DNA of 64,000 nucleotides from Dromiciops gliroides (GCF_019393635.1 NC_057861.1:379157315-379221314), one strand, 5' to 3'; shown: positions 9,939-20,625, numbered from the stretch's first letter. Numbers and translations: made by a program. Notes: a model not told the origin generated them from the sequence alone.

Positions 9939-10547
9939 TGTGAAAAAGGGCCTTAGCTGCCTCCTGCCTCAGGGCACATTACGCTTTCCCTTGTTTGTAA
10001 TAAGGCCTGTAACCTTTTTAATACAATAAGGGCCTTAGCTGCCCCGCCTCAGGGCACTCGGGTCCTTTATTGTAACTCCAAGCCCCTTTCACTTTGTAAA
10101 TCCCCTGCTTCTAATTTTTCTCTCTTCCTTACTGCCACCGCTGAACCCCTGTGTTTCTCTCTCACAGACCTTCTGTCTGCTCTGTCAGTCTGCCTCTCTT
10201 TTCCCTGCTCCTAGTCCTTCTTGTCTTCTCCTGCATCCTTGTAGCCCCGTCTCTCATTTGCCACGCTACAACCTTTCTAATCTTGCCAGCTGCCTCTTGA
10301 TCTCTTCTCTGCCTTCCATCAGCAGCCCCCTTTACTTCTCAGCCCCATCTCTCCTTTTCTGAATCGAACTCTCCTCTGTCCTGGTCCGTGTCCCTTTCAA
10401 TCTTGTCTATCTAGTTTGTTTTCCTCTAGTCAGCCCATCTCCTCCTTTGCTGTCTAACTCCCAGGTCTATATATACCTTTTTTTCTCTCCACTCAAATCT
10501 CGGGGCTTCCTTTGCCCCCACAAACCAAGCTAATCCACCAGCCTTCA
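9939..10547 (+). mobile_element. Probable LTR or unclassified insertion in the antisense L1
   Basis: Pyrimidine-rich, non-L1 sequence between L1 ORF2 (left) and L1 ORF1 (right). It begins TGTGAAAAAGGGCC and may end ...CTTCA. A direct repeat 'gggccttagctgcc'...'cctcagggcac' occurs at about 9949-9985 and 10028-10055. Part of L1 (the end of ORF1 and the start of ORF2) is missing at this point, so insertion came with a deletion. No clear target duplication was found. Confidence 0.45.
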
Positions 10548-10549
10548 CC

Positions 10550-11070
10550 TGATAATTCTGGAATTTAGCTATAACATTCCTTGGGGTTTTCCTTTTGGGG
10601 GTCTCTTTCATGAGGTGTGTGGTGGATTCTTTCAATGACTATTTTATTCTCTGATTTTATAACATCGGGGCAGTTTTCCTTGATAATTTCATTTGGGTGT
10701 TCCCTGCCCAATTGTATTTTTGACCAATTTGACCAATTGTATTTTTTAAGGAATTATTTTCTTCAGTCAATTTTTTTTGCTTCCTTTTCCAAGCTAATTC
10801 TTTTTTTTTTTCATAATTTGCTTGTGTAACTCATTGCTCTCATTTCTTTTCCCATTTTTTTTTTAATTCTACCTCTCTCACTTGATTTTTAAAAACCTTT
10901 TTGAGCTCTTCTAAAGGAGGCTTTTTGGTTTTGAGACCAACTAATCTCCCTTGAGGCTTCATATGTAGGCATATTTTGACAGTATTGTCCTCATCTGAAT
11001 TTGTGTTTTGGTCTTTCCTGTCAACATAGAAGCTATTAATAGTAAGGGTCCTTTTTTGTTTTTTACTCAT
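10550..11070 (-). pseudogene. L1 ORF1 remnant, antisense
   Basis: Minus-strand frame beginning MSKKQKRTLTINSFYVDR at 11070. A later piece (KTPRNVIAKFQNYQ) near 10555-10600 matches the ORF1 C-terminal domain. It is frameshifted and lacks its last part. Same element as the ORF2 pieces at 8143-9938 and 2196-2718. Confidence 0.75.
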
Positions 11071-11666
11071 ATTGTAGCCTATTTTTAAACTTATACAGTT
11101 GAGGTCTGCTCCTGGGGCATAGGGGCCACTTTTGCAAGCTTCTTGTGCTGGGGGATAGAGGCCTGGTCACTGGCTTTCTGCTCTGAAGCCTCTGTGGCTT
11201 TTGGATTGCTATCTGCCCTGTGCTGGGCTTTCTCCCTGTGCTGGGACGGCTTGGCTAAGGCACACCTGTCCTGTAGGTTGTTCTGTAGTTGGCAGGTTGC
11301 CCTCTAACCCAGGACTTGTGGGTCCCACGTATGGCTTGCTGTACCACCAGTCTGCTAAGGCAGGACCAAGGGGCCTCAGCTACTGATTTGTGTTGTAGCT
11401 AGGAGCCTCTGGCTGACATGCCCAGACCCCCACACACCCCACACACCCCCACTGTGCTGAGCTGGGGTGCCATCCCCTTTTGCCCAAGTGAGTCAGACCT
11501 TTCCTTAAGTCTTCTAAATTATCTCGAGTTGGGTGATTGTATCTCTCTTTTTGTAGGTTCTGCAGATCCAGAATCTGTTTAGAGGCTTGATTTAATGTTT
11601 TTGAGAGAAACTTGGGAGAGCTCAGTCAACTTCCTGGCTTTTCTCTGCCATCTTGGCTCTGCCCCT
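11071..11666 (-). mobile_element. L1 5' UTR, antisense
   Basis: GC-richer segment upstream of the antisense ORF1. It ends at the complement of the L1 start, 'gccatcttggctctgcccct', near 11648-11667. This marks the 5' end of the split L1, so that element was not 5'-truncated when it inserted. Confidence 0.75.
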
Positions 11667-11894
11667 CAGTAGTTTCAAATGAGCATAATTTGCGAAGTGT
11701 TTCATTTTTACCAAAAATCTCATCCAGAGACAATGTACTAATTAATAGAAGCCATCCAGTCATTACTGTGAGGGTGGTTCAGTTCTATGATATTTAACCT
11801 CTATATATCTTCAACAGAACACAATGGTACTAATAACTTTGAGATAATGAAGAAACATCAATTAACCCCAAGTTGAAATCAATGACAGTCTGTA

Positions 11895-11916
11895 TACACA
11901 CACACACACACACACT
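11895..11916 (+). repeat. (CA)n microsatellite
   Basis: Ten or so CA units. Nothing else is notable in 11670-11990. Confidence 0.85.
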
Positions 11917-11999
11917 AAAAGTGATTCTTGAATTTTCTGTATTCTTCCATCTCTATCCACTGTAGGGCTTCCAACTCTAATCTATGGTTATATGATTGA

Positions 12000-12712
12000 T
12001 TCTCTTTTCTTCTCCCCTTCCTCATCCTCTTACTCATGCTGCCTGCCTTCCTTTACTATCCTATCCCTGTCCTTTCATCATTTGACTTTCGTATGCATTT
12101 TACTGCATGTAACTGTACTTCATGTTTTTTGCCCCCACATCCTCTGTACCTAATTAAAATGATTGCTGCCCCATTTCCCATTGCCAGGAGTGGTTTTGCT
12201 CTCAGTTACCCAAGAACCAGGTGTCTGCCCACTTCTCACAATTTTAAAAATTATCAAGTCACCTTTATAAAGGTGACACCTTCCCCCTCACACACATTTC
12301 CAGTCTTCTTACATCTTAGACCTTTCACCCAAACACATGAACTCTTTGATCCAGTGAGGCTTGTTTTTTCAACAGGACTCTCCATTTCCCAACTCTAGGC
12401 TTTTTTTTTTTTTTGCTGTCTCCCATTTCTGGAACATTCTACCTCTTCATCTCAACCTTCTTGCTTCCATAGCTTCCTTCAAGTTCCAGATAAAATTCTG
12501 ACTTCTAATGGAAGCTTTTCCCAAACTCACTTAACTCTAGCATTTTTCCTCTCGATTAATTCCTATTTATTCCTGCTATGTAGCTCACTTGTATGTTGTT
12601 TACTCTATGAGGACAGGGGCTTTATTTATTTTTTCTTTCTTTGTATTTCCTGATCTTAGTTTAAGACCTGGCACACAGTAGGCTGTTAAAGCATATTTAT
12701 TGACTGATGAAA
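12000..12712 (+). mobile_element. LINE-2 3' end, sense
   Basis: Decayed LINE-2. The clearest part is 12290-12712, with 'cttccttcaagttccagata', 'ttaattcctatttattcctg', 'aggacaggggc' and the end 'cctggcacacagtaggctgt'. The family uses this 3' end for RT recognition. There is no intact frame; a 120-codon opening at 12036 is chance. Confidence 0.7.
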
Positions 12713-12765
12713 AGCACATGACCTCTTGAAAAAAAAAATAAACTGATTTTAAAAGGATATGTACA

Positions 12766-12917
12766 GGGGTAGGTAGGTGGCACAGTGGATAAAGAACCAG
12801 CCCTGGATTCAGGAGGACCTGAGTTCAAATCCAGCCTCAGACACTTGATACTTAACTAGCTGTGTGACCATGGGCAAATCACTTAACCATCATTGCCCTA
12901 CTACAAAAAAAAAAAAA
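12766..12917 (+). mobile_element. WSINE-type SINE
   Basis: Sense copy with poly(A), flanked by gatatgta duplications (12756-12763, 12918-12925). Confidence 0.85.
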
Positions 12918-13428
12918 GATATGTAAAGACAACATAAGGATCATAGGCCTATTGGGAAAACATGACTAGTCCAAAAATTTTTTTAAAATAAATTCAATTA
13001 TGTAACAAGTAACATTATAAAAGTACCTGTAACGTCTGAATATAGAAGATTACAGAATAAATAAAAAATCCCTACATGACTAATATAAAATGAAACCAAA
13101 CAAAACTATTCATTAATATACAAGATGCATAGTTATTAATTTAAAAACAGTGAAAATGTGAAAACAGCAATAAGCAAGTGTGCACGTGTGCGTGTGTGCG
13201 TGCGCGCAAGCATGCATGCACATTAAACATAATCACAATGATAACTTATGGAAAAGCAAAGAAAGAAGTAGAGGGAAAATTGTGTAAAAATAACTAATGA
13301 ATTGGTAAAACAGGTACAAAAAATACTGAAGAAAATAGCACCTCAAAAAAACCCTCCAGAATTGGCTAAATGGTAAGAGGGTTTTTTTTATCTCTAATAA
13401 TAAAACCTCCATAAAAATAATTGACCAG

Positions 13429-13785
13429 GGTGCAGCTAGGTGGCACAGTGGATAGAACACCAGCCCTGGACTCAGGAGGACCTGAGTTCAAATCTGGCCT
13501 CAGACTCTTTTTTTTGTTTTGGTTTTGTTTTGTTTTGTTTGTTTGTTTTTAGGCAATGGGGGTTAAGTGACTTGCCCATGGTCACACAGCTAGTAAGTCT
13601 CAAGTGTCTGAGGCTGGATTTGAACTCAGGTACTCCTGAATCCAGGGCTGGTGCTTTAACCACTGCGCCATCTAGCTGCCCCTTTGGCCTTAGACTCTTA
13701 ACCCTTACTAGTTGTGTGACCCTGGGCAAGTCACTTAACCCCAACTGCCTCACTAAAAAATAAGCAAACAAACAAATAAATAAAT
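13429..13785 (+). mobile_element. WSINE-type SINE split by a second SINE
   Basis: Outer sense SINE with the 16-bp duplication 'aaaaataattgaccag' (13413-13428, 13786-13801). It is interrupted at about 13512 by an antisense SINE and resumes near 13685. Confidence 0.9.
13508..13682 (-). mobile_element. Nested WSINE-type SINE, antisense
   Basis: Antisense copy with a T/G-rich tail, flanked by ggcctcagactctt-type duplications (13496-13510 and about 13685-13699). It is younger than the SINE it entered. Confidence 0.9.
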
Positions 13786-14667
13786 AAAAATAATTGACCA
13801 GAAGGAGGGATAAAAATTGGAACTCAAACCATAAAAATGTTTATTACTTTAAAAAGTTGACCAAATTAAAAGAGGTAGAAAAGCTCCGTGAATAAAAACA
13901 TTTCTTAAATGTATTTTGAGCAAGTAGAAACTAATAACTATGAAATATCAAGAAATAAAACAATCAAAAGAATGGGAGGAAAACATGAACTAAATTATTA
14001 GGAAAAAATAGTTTAAGGAGAGAACTTAAGAATTATTGTACTATAAGAGAACTACGATTAGAAAAGTGCCTAAACACAAAGGTCAAGAAATTGCAAAAGA
14101 AAAATACCCCAATATCTTAAATTGAGAGGGTAAAATAGAAATCAAGTAAATTCAACAATCACCTCCTGAAAGGGATCCTGAAATGAAAAGTGCCAGTATT
14201 ATAGCTAAATTTCCAAGTTCCCAAGTGAAGGAGGAAATATTGTAAACAGCCAGAAAATTCAAATAGTATGGAGTCGGAATCACACAAGATGTAGCATCTT
14301 CCACATTAAAGTAATGAAGATCTTAGAATATGATATTTCACAAAGCAAAGAAGCTGAGATTACAACCAAGAATAACCTAATGATTGAAATGAAGTATAAT
14401 TGTGGGGAAAATTGATATTTAATGAAATAGATAACTTTCAAACAATCCTGATGAAAAGACCAGAGCTGAATATAAAATTTGACATTCAAAAAAAAAAGGA
14501 ATCACAAAATAAAGGTAAAAATTGAAAGTGAAATCATAAGACTTAAGATTAAAATGTTTACACCTTAGATCACTGTATTACTGAGAAACTATCATAGTTG
14601 ATCACTGAACAATATTGCTATTACTGTATACAGTGTTCTCCTGCTTCCTTTTTTCTAAGTGCATGTA

Positions 14668-15000
14668 AATATAGTTTTCAACATTCATTTTTATAAGATT
14701 GAGTTCTAAATTTTTCTCCCTTTCTTCCTTTTCTTTCTTCCTCCCTAAGAGAAGGAACAATGTGATATAGGTTATATGGTACAATCATGTCAAACATATT
14801 TCCACATTAGTCATGTTGTGGAAAAAAAAGAATTAGAAAAAAAGGGGAAAACCATGAGAAATCAGAAAAAAAAGTGAAACTGGTATGTTTTGATCTGTAT
14901 TCAAATTCTATGATTCTCTTTCTAGATGTGAATGTGGAAAATATTTTCCATCATGAATCTTTTTTGGGATTGTCTTTGATAATTCTAAATCATTTCAAAA
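14668..15000 (-). mobile_element. L1 3' UTR, antisense
   Basis: Complement of the marsupial L1 3' end: 'aacattcatttttataagat', a pyrimidine tract, 'ggttatatggtacaatcatg' and 'ccacattagtcatgttgtgg'. The same landmarks recur at 54424 and 55189. 5'-truncated, non-coding. Confidence 0.75.
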
Positions 15001-15190
15001 TTCAGCTCAAGTCACCTGCTTCGTGTGGCTTTTCCACTTTGTTTTCCCAAATTATACTGCATTTATTTATTTTTCATATTTTGTGTTCTTTGTCCATTTA
15101 TATCTCCACCTCCCACCACAACATAATACAATCACCTTAAGGCAGGAATGGCTTAATTTTTTGTCTGAATCCAAGATACCTGGCACACAC
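15001..15190 (+). mobile_element. LINE-2 3' fragment, sense
   Basis: Weak match to the LINE-2 tail (a 'caattcagctcaagtcacct' type segment through 'gatacctggcacac'). Highly decayed. Confidence 0.5.
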
Positions 15191-15403
15191 CCCTCCCCCG
15201 CCAAAAATACCGAGATGAAGAAATTAACTAAAAATAAATCAATGTCTTAATCTTTAACTATAGAATCCATCATGTTTATGATATGGGTAGAATACAATTC
15301 TGCATTGTTAGCACATTTTTTGGTTATTTTTGTCGAAATAAAACATGCCTCCATTTAGTAACATGTCATTTTTCATCTTTGTGTAATATATTCTAGTTAA
15401 ACA

Positions 15404-15548
15404 CTTTTTTTTTTCAGGGCAATGAGGGTTAAGTGACTTGCCCAGGGTCACACAGATAGTAAGTGTCAAGTGTCTTAGGCCAGATTTGAACTCAGGTACT
15501 CCTGACTCCAGAGCTGGTGCATTATCCACTGTACCACCTACCTGTCCT
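15404..15548 (-). mobile_element. WSINE-type SINE, antisense
   Basis: Antisense copy with poly(T), flanked by gtgtaatatattcta duplications (15381-15398 and 15553-15570, one mismatch). Confidence 0.85.
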
Positions 15549-15963
15549 CTGTGTGTAATATATTCTAATTCATTTTTAGTGTTAAGCCACTGAACATTTC
15601 AAAAATATAGCTCTGTCCTGCTATTAACAAGGTAAAAAAGGTGCAGTGATAAACTCTTCTTAGGGTTTAATATTGTGTAATGTGAGGGAAAACTGATCTA
15701 ATACCTCATTAATAATTACAGTGGGCCATAAATGTAGCATCATGCTTCAAATGCTTGTCAGTATAAATTTGATTAAATGCATAAAAAATAAATAGCATGA
15801 ACTAAAGGAAATCATACATTGTTTTATCCAACTGAGACTAATACAACAAACATTGACTACCTACTGCTTGTAGAACATTAGGGAAAAGGTATGTCTTGTG
15901 GAAGGAAGCATTGAATAAACAGTTTCTGTACTCGGGGAACTTCAGGTTTGTTTGAAGGTGTAA

Positions 15964-16580
15964 TGGGGGGAAATGGGGGTACGGTGGTTTGGATTAGGGG
16001 TTGGGTTCTTAGGAATTCCTCTTTAAAGAATTACACCCTCTTGTACACAAAAGTAGTTAGAATAAGGTGGTAGTTTATTTGGGGGGGGGGGAGAAGGGAA
16101 ACCATGACAGAAATCCTTGGACTTCTCATGGGGAGATAGGCACAAAGCACATGGCTCAGAGGTACCAATCTCCTTGAGCAGGAGAATGGCAGGTCCTCTT
16201 ATAGAGGATTGATGGGGGGAGGGCTGACCATTTGACTGGAAAGTTCCTTTAGTGAGGGAGGACCATCCCCCACTGGTGGTAGCTGGAGGAATTGGGTGAG
16301 GAGTGGAGGACCATCCCCCATTGGTAGTGACTAGAGGAATTGGGTGAGGGGTGGCTATGGATCCCTCTTCAGGACACAAAGGCCATAGCCACACCCAAAT
16401 TTATCTCCCTGAGGTTAAGGGAGACCAGAATGAAGGGTGGGAATCTGAAGCTAGCTCAGTCCGATTTGGTTCCACTTATCTCTCTAGGTGTCATCTTTCC
16501 TCTGGTTTAGTTTCTCAAGGAGATGTTTCCTTGATATGCCTCAGAACTTCTGGGGTGCTCTGCACCCCATGATATTTACA
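15964..16580 (-). mobile_element. Solo LTR, cluster member A
   Basis: About 617 bp, read on the minus strand. It carries AATAAA (complement near 16075) and the R/U5-like segment 'gaattcctctttaaagaatt', shared with member B at 17861. It contains a 48-bp direct duplication (16260-16355) in its U3. Both ends have TG/CA edges. A 'gtaa' duplication is possible but off by one base. Endogenous-retrovirus fossil without interior. Confidence 0.7.
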
Positions 16581-16889
16581 AGTAACTATAATAAGCTCAT
16601 TAGAGGAGTGAAGAATGTTGTGATTGAGATCCAAGAAAGAATAGATAATTACTGACTGAGAGATCAGAGAAGACTTAATGAACAAAATAACATATCAGAT
16701 TTAAGAGACTAGTTCAAGCCAGTTGTAAAGAAAGCCTGTCATAAGGGAGTGGCAGTGAAAATAGAGAGGAGATGAGTATGATAGATATTGTGGTGTTATT
16801 AATGCTCTTTCCCATATTACTTTGAATATTTTTGTATTTGCCTATTTGTTTTCCCTCAGTAGAATGACACAGAGACAGAGACAGAGACA
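16581..16889. other. Unassigned DNA between LTRs
   Basis: No gene was seen. Ends with a short (CAGAGA)n run near 16868-16895. Confidence 0.4.
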
Positions 16890-17284
16890 GACACACACAG
16901 ACAGTCAACAGCCAATCATAACATCAAGAGACTTATGTGAAAATCAGGTTTATTAAAAGAGAAATTAATATGCATGTGGAATCTAAAGGGATCCCCCAAT
17001 TTTACAGAAGTTTAGTTTTATAGTAGCCAGACAAAAGGAGGAGGGAGTACCAGGTAGGGGCATGACATGGGAGGAGGAATGGTACTGCCAAGGTGGGGAA
17101 AATAAAGGTGACCAATCCCCACAGGAAGGACCAAGGTGATGATGACAAAAGCCTTATTCTTTTCTCTTGGGAACTCTGCTAGATTACAGATAAGCAGACT
17201 CTCCTATCTTCTTCATAAAGGACCCCAGCTTGGTGTGCAACAACAAATTATGTCAGCTCAGAATGAGGTTCATCCTTGACACAT
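16890..17284 (-). mobile_element. Solo LTR, cluster member D
   Basis: Minus-strand LTR beginning tgtgtcaaggatgaacc at about 17284. It has a TATA-like 'ctataaaact' near 17025 and AATAAA near 16955, in the proper order for promoter and polyadenylation site. Its family differs from neighbours A and B. No interior. Confidence 0.65.
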
Positions 17285-17304
17285 GCAGGGCCTCCTGCAT
17301 GCTC

Positions 17305-17695
17305 TGTGTGAGGGGAAAAATCCATCCTCTTCTCAATAATTCTCAGGAACTCGGCAGTGAGGTGACAAAGGCTTTATTTCCTTCTCATGAGAAGGAGGCA
17401 CCCTAGTGTGCAGCTAGTGGGTGCCCAGAAAGGGGGCTCGAAGGCCTTGTTTTATACCATAGTCCCTAACTCGAATGGACCTTCCCCTTTTTCATCACTG
17501 GTCAGGGTTACAATCTATGTGCAAAAACTAGCTAATTGGAATGCAGTATTCCCACCCCTCTTCCTTGTATGGGCATAACTCAGGAGTGGACCTTATACTT
17601 CCTTATACGGACAGAACTCTGGAGAGGACCTAACTGAGACAATGTGACCTTGCTAACCTGAGGGGGAGGAGGGAATCTGAGACCTTTGTCCTACA
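17305..17695 (-). mobile_element. Solo LTR, cluster member C
   Basis: Minus-strand LTR starting TGTAGGACAAAGG at 17695, with 'aaataaagcctttgtcacct' near 17370 as polyadenylation region and an end of '...cccctcaca'. Only about 20 bp, containing a CATGCAGG/CCTGCATG palindrome, separate it from LTR D. Different family from A, B and D. Confidence 0.65.
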
Positions 17696-17860
17696 AACAG
17701 GTCAGGGGAGTATGACTGTTACATCCACATTGAGAGGAGACAACTGCCCATTTCTCACACTCTGGGTCCAGTGTTTCTGCAAAATATAACAAGATAAATT
17801 TCATAGAGATGGACCTGATCATAATGACTGAAAAAGGTAGATGTGGACAGAGTAATGATA

Positions 17861-18456
17861 TGGGGGAAAACCGATAGGAGAAAGCACGTGGGTCCTTAGA
17901 ATTCCTCTGTAAAGAATTATACTCTCGCACGAGACCTAATTAGGAATAAGAGAACAGGTTTATTGGGGTACAAGAGAAACCAGCCAGGAGGAAGGTTTTG
18001 CCAGAACAAAGCGCTTCTTCCCCCCCCAACTTGTGGGGTGCCATTTTATAGGGTTTAGATGGGGGTGAGTAAGAGTCTCTTATTGCATGAGGGGCTGGTG
18101 GTCTTCCCGAGTCACGCTGGGGTTGGAAGAATCCCTCGTGAGAGATCTGGTGGTGGGTGTCAACTTTGTCCTGATGGGTCTAAGCAGTCTGCTGATGGCC
18201 GGTTCCAGGTGGTCTTCTCCTGGATTACCTCATCCAGATGCTTAGAATGACTGGAATGTAGGGTGATGGTCCTGGAGCATGCTCAGTTCGATCTGTGCCA
18301 CTTATCTCCATTAGGTGAGTGTGTGTGTCCTTGATTGTGTTCAAGGAGAGGCCTACTTGATTTCAAGGGAAAACCCCTGAGGTTTCAAGGAAAAAGTTCC
18401 TTGAACCCCCCCAGAGAATTGTTGGGGTAACCGGGGCCCATAATCCTCCCATGACA
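17861..18456 (-). mobile_element. Solo LTR, cluster member B
   Basis: 596 bp, minus strand, starting TGTCATGGGAGG. It has a TATA-like 'ctataaaatggc' near 18045, AATAAA near 17965, and the same 'gaattcctctgtaaagaatt' segment as member A, so A and B are one family. Confidence 0.75.
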
Positions 18457-18604
18457 GTATGAAGTCTTGCCTGCTGTAATTTATATAATTTCAACTCTGG
18501 GTGGTATTCATTGTTTTGATCTTATGATGTGAGGCTAACCAAATGCCAGTTCTTGCTATTAAAGTCCTTGATAAGGTTAGGTAGAAAAGTGAATAGTATC
18601 CTGG

Positions 18605-19650
18605 TGTGAGTGAGATTTTCCCCACCCCTTAGTTATGTGATTTATTTATGGTAATAATCAGTATATCAACTAAAAATTGTAACTTGCTATATATTATATT
18701 ATATTTTATTTTATTAGTAAATTAAGTTAATAATAATGGAATGTAAAACAGATACCAGTAGAGCTAATTCCAATCCCATATGATTAGCAATTGTGTAATT
18801 TAAGATTCTAAATGTGGATTCTAATCTGTTCCCCCAGTTTGGGGGAAGCTGACTAAAAATCACTGATAAAACGAGTTTAGGTTTTTAAGGGTTTATTGGA
18901 AAATAGAAAGAAAAAGATTGAGAACAGAATTCTAACAGCCTGGCATTCCTATCTTTCCTCAAATTTCCTGTGAAGTCCTCTGCCGCCACCACCATCAAGT
19001 CAGGAAGCCAAAAAGCCCCCAGCGCTCTCTGCGCAGGCTCCCTTTCCTTCTTCCTGTCTCCTCCCAGACCATAGGAGGCTCCTCAAGTTGATTGGCTGGT
19101 AGCCTTGATAGACAGCACCCATGAGCAAACGTCATTTCCTGACGCCAAGGAAAAGTCATATAATGCCTCTGAGGCATTTTCCTCATGGTGGAGCTTTTCC
19201 ACAGCAAGTCTCCAGTAGGTGGCGTCATTCCAATCATTACACAATGCTATTCTAATTAGCAAATGCCAGATGATCAACAAGTTTCCCACAAATAACCATC
19301 TCGAGTCATCATCTGCAGCTTCTAGCTTTCATCCATTACATCAAGGTAGTAAGTGTTTAGTAATTACACTTTGCAGATCATGGTATTCCCTGCTAATAGC
19401 AAGCAAGTGGCTAATAGCAAATCTGGATGATCAATTTATGGATTGTAATTTGAGAGAAGATTATTTAAAATTAGTAAACCCTGTGGGGGTATAAAACCCC
19501 GTTAAGCCCGAAGTTTGGGATCTTTCATGTCCTACCCCTACCTGAGACCTGCTTTATTGTGAGATAATCCCTCTCTCAATAAACCTATTTTATTCAGTTT
19601 GGAGACTTTGCTGTTTCTTTCCTTCCTCAGACTTAGAAATTGCCACAACA
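18605..19650 (+). mobile_element. Solo LTR, cluster member E, carrying a nested LTR
   Basis: Sense LTR from TGTGAGTGAGATTTTCC to ...GCCACAACA, with the 4-bp duplication CTGG (18601-18604, 19651-19654). Late part: 'tataaaaccccg' (TATA-like, near 19490) and AATAAA (near 19578). The LTR at 35902-36567 is the same family. Member F is inserted at 18792-19241. Confidence 0.85.
18792..19241 (-). mobile_element. Nested solo LTR, cluster member F (TGTAAYG-type family)
   Basis: 450-bp antisense LTR inside member E, bracketed by CAAT (18788-18791, 19242-19245). Its minus-strand start TGTAATGATTGGAATGACG is shared with the 7059 and 62696 copies. AATAAA lies near 18895. It is younger than LTR E. Confidence 0.85.
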
Positions 19651-19751
19651 CTGGAATCTGGAAGACCTCAATACAAATCCAAATTCAGATACTAGCTGGA
19701 TGACTGGGCAAGTCATCTAAATTGAAGTGTTCACAACTGTAAAAATAGTCA

Positions 19752-20230
19752 TGTTAACCTGGAAATTAAGGAAATAATCAATATAGGAGAAATAAGCTCT
19801 TTAATCTGAGCAGAGGAACTATAGCTCTTGTTATCACAAATCTTGGAAGCTAGGAATACCCAAAGATGGGAACAGAGGGTAGGGTTTTTAATGGGGTAAC
19901 AGAACAAAAAGGGAACCAAAAGATTGCTCCAGAGTGATATATAGCTACTTGATGTAAATGAACCTTTAACAAAAGAAACAATAGAACTGCTCCCAAGTAT
20001 AGGCTACTGACTCCGAATAGAAACTACTTTATGATTATTATGTAAAAGAATCTATCTACATTAAGTCCTGGGAGTAAGGTGGGGAACATTGGGAGGGGAT
20101 AAGTTACTTGGGGGAAGGTCCATAAGTCCATCCAAAGTCTGGAAATGACAGTCAGCCCCAGGCAATTCATTGGTCTGGGAAAGAGGGGACTGGGTGGGGA
20201 ATCAGTTCTCAGTAAATTTTGTAGTTCTCA
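19752..20230 (-). mobile_element. Solo LTR, cluster member G
   Basis: Antisense LTR in the MIR-like SINE. The left edge 'tgttaacctggaaattaa' matches the LTR at 57824. Near-duplication GTCA/GTAA (19748-19751, 20231-20234). The shared block 'ggaatacccaaagatgggaa' confirms the family. Confidence 0.75.
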
Positions 20231-20249
20231 GTAATAATAATAGTAACAA

Positions 20250-20625
20250 ACACAATTTACTGAGAAACAATTGACTTTGGTTTCTTTCCCCAGACCAATG
20301 AATGACCTGGGCCTAACAAGCCTCTGATTACTTTGTAGAACTACCAAAGAATCTTGTTACTCTCAGTTTATGTAAAAACAAACAAACAAACAAACAAAAC
20401 AAAACAGGTGAAACAATAGGTAATCAGCCCCAAAGGCAGCCTTTTCACTGGCCCTGGGTTTGTTTTTTGTTTTTGTTTTTACCCTATACAAACTGTTTTC
20501 AGCCCCACCCTTTGGGTACTCCTAGCTTGTTTTGGTGGAATTACAAGTTAAACTCCTATGCCCTGATTAAGAGACCTTAATTTTGTTATGTTAATTGTTT
20601 TATTGTGATGTTTACATTGACAATA
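20250..20625 (+). mobile_element. Inverted LTR-G-like segment with unassigned DNA
   Basis: 20257-20313 is an inverted, diverged copy of the U3 of LTR G (compare 'cccagaccaatgaatgacct'), followed by an (AAAC)n run (20377-20405) and unassigned sequence ending near 'gatgtttaca'. It may be an LTR in the opposite orientation; its limits are unsure. Confidence 0.4.

Larger units (their letters stand above)
13240..14510 (+). pseudogene. Decayed L1 ORF1 region, sense
   Basis: Lys/Glu-rich coiled-coil-like sequence (13240-13400), then after a SINE insertion a stretch matching the ORF1 C-terminal domain: 'caatcacctcctgaaaggga' near 14157 and 'gaaaagaccagagctgaata' near 14452. The same phrases occur in the better copy at 4100-4440. 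Many stops and frameshifts are present. It is probably another HAL1-like copy. Confidence 0.65.

Noticed and set aside
12036-12398. 120-codon plus-strand frame
   Set aside because: It falls in decayed LINE-2 sequence, has no motif and sits out of register with any recognisable RT piece.
16023-16394. 123-codon minus-strand frame, proline-rich, with an internal repeat
   Set aside because: It lies inside LTR A and its repeat is the 48-bp U3 duplication. No signal of a real protein.
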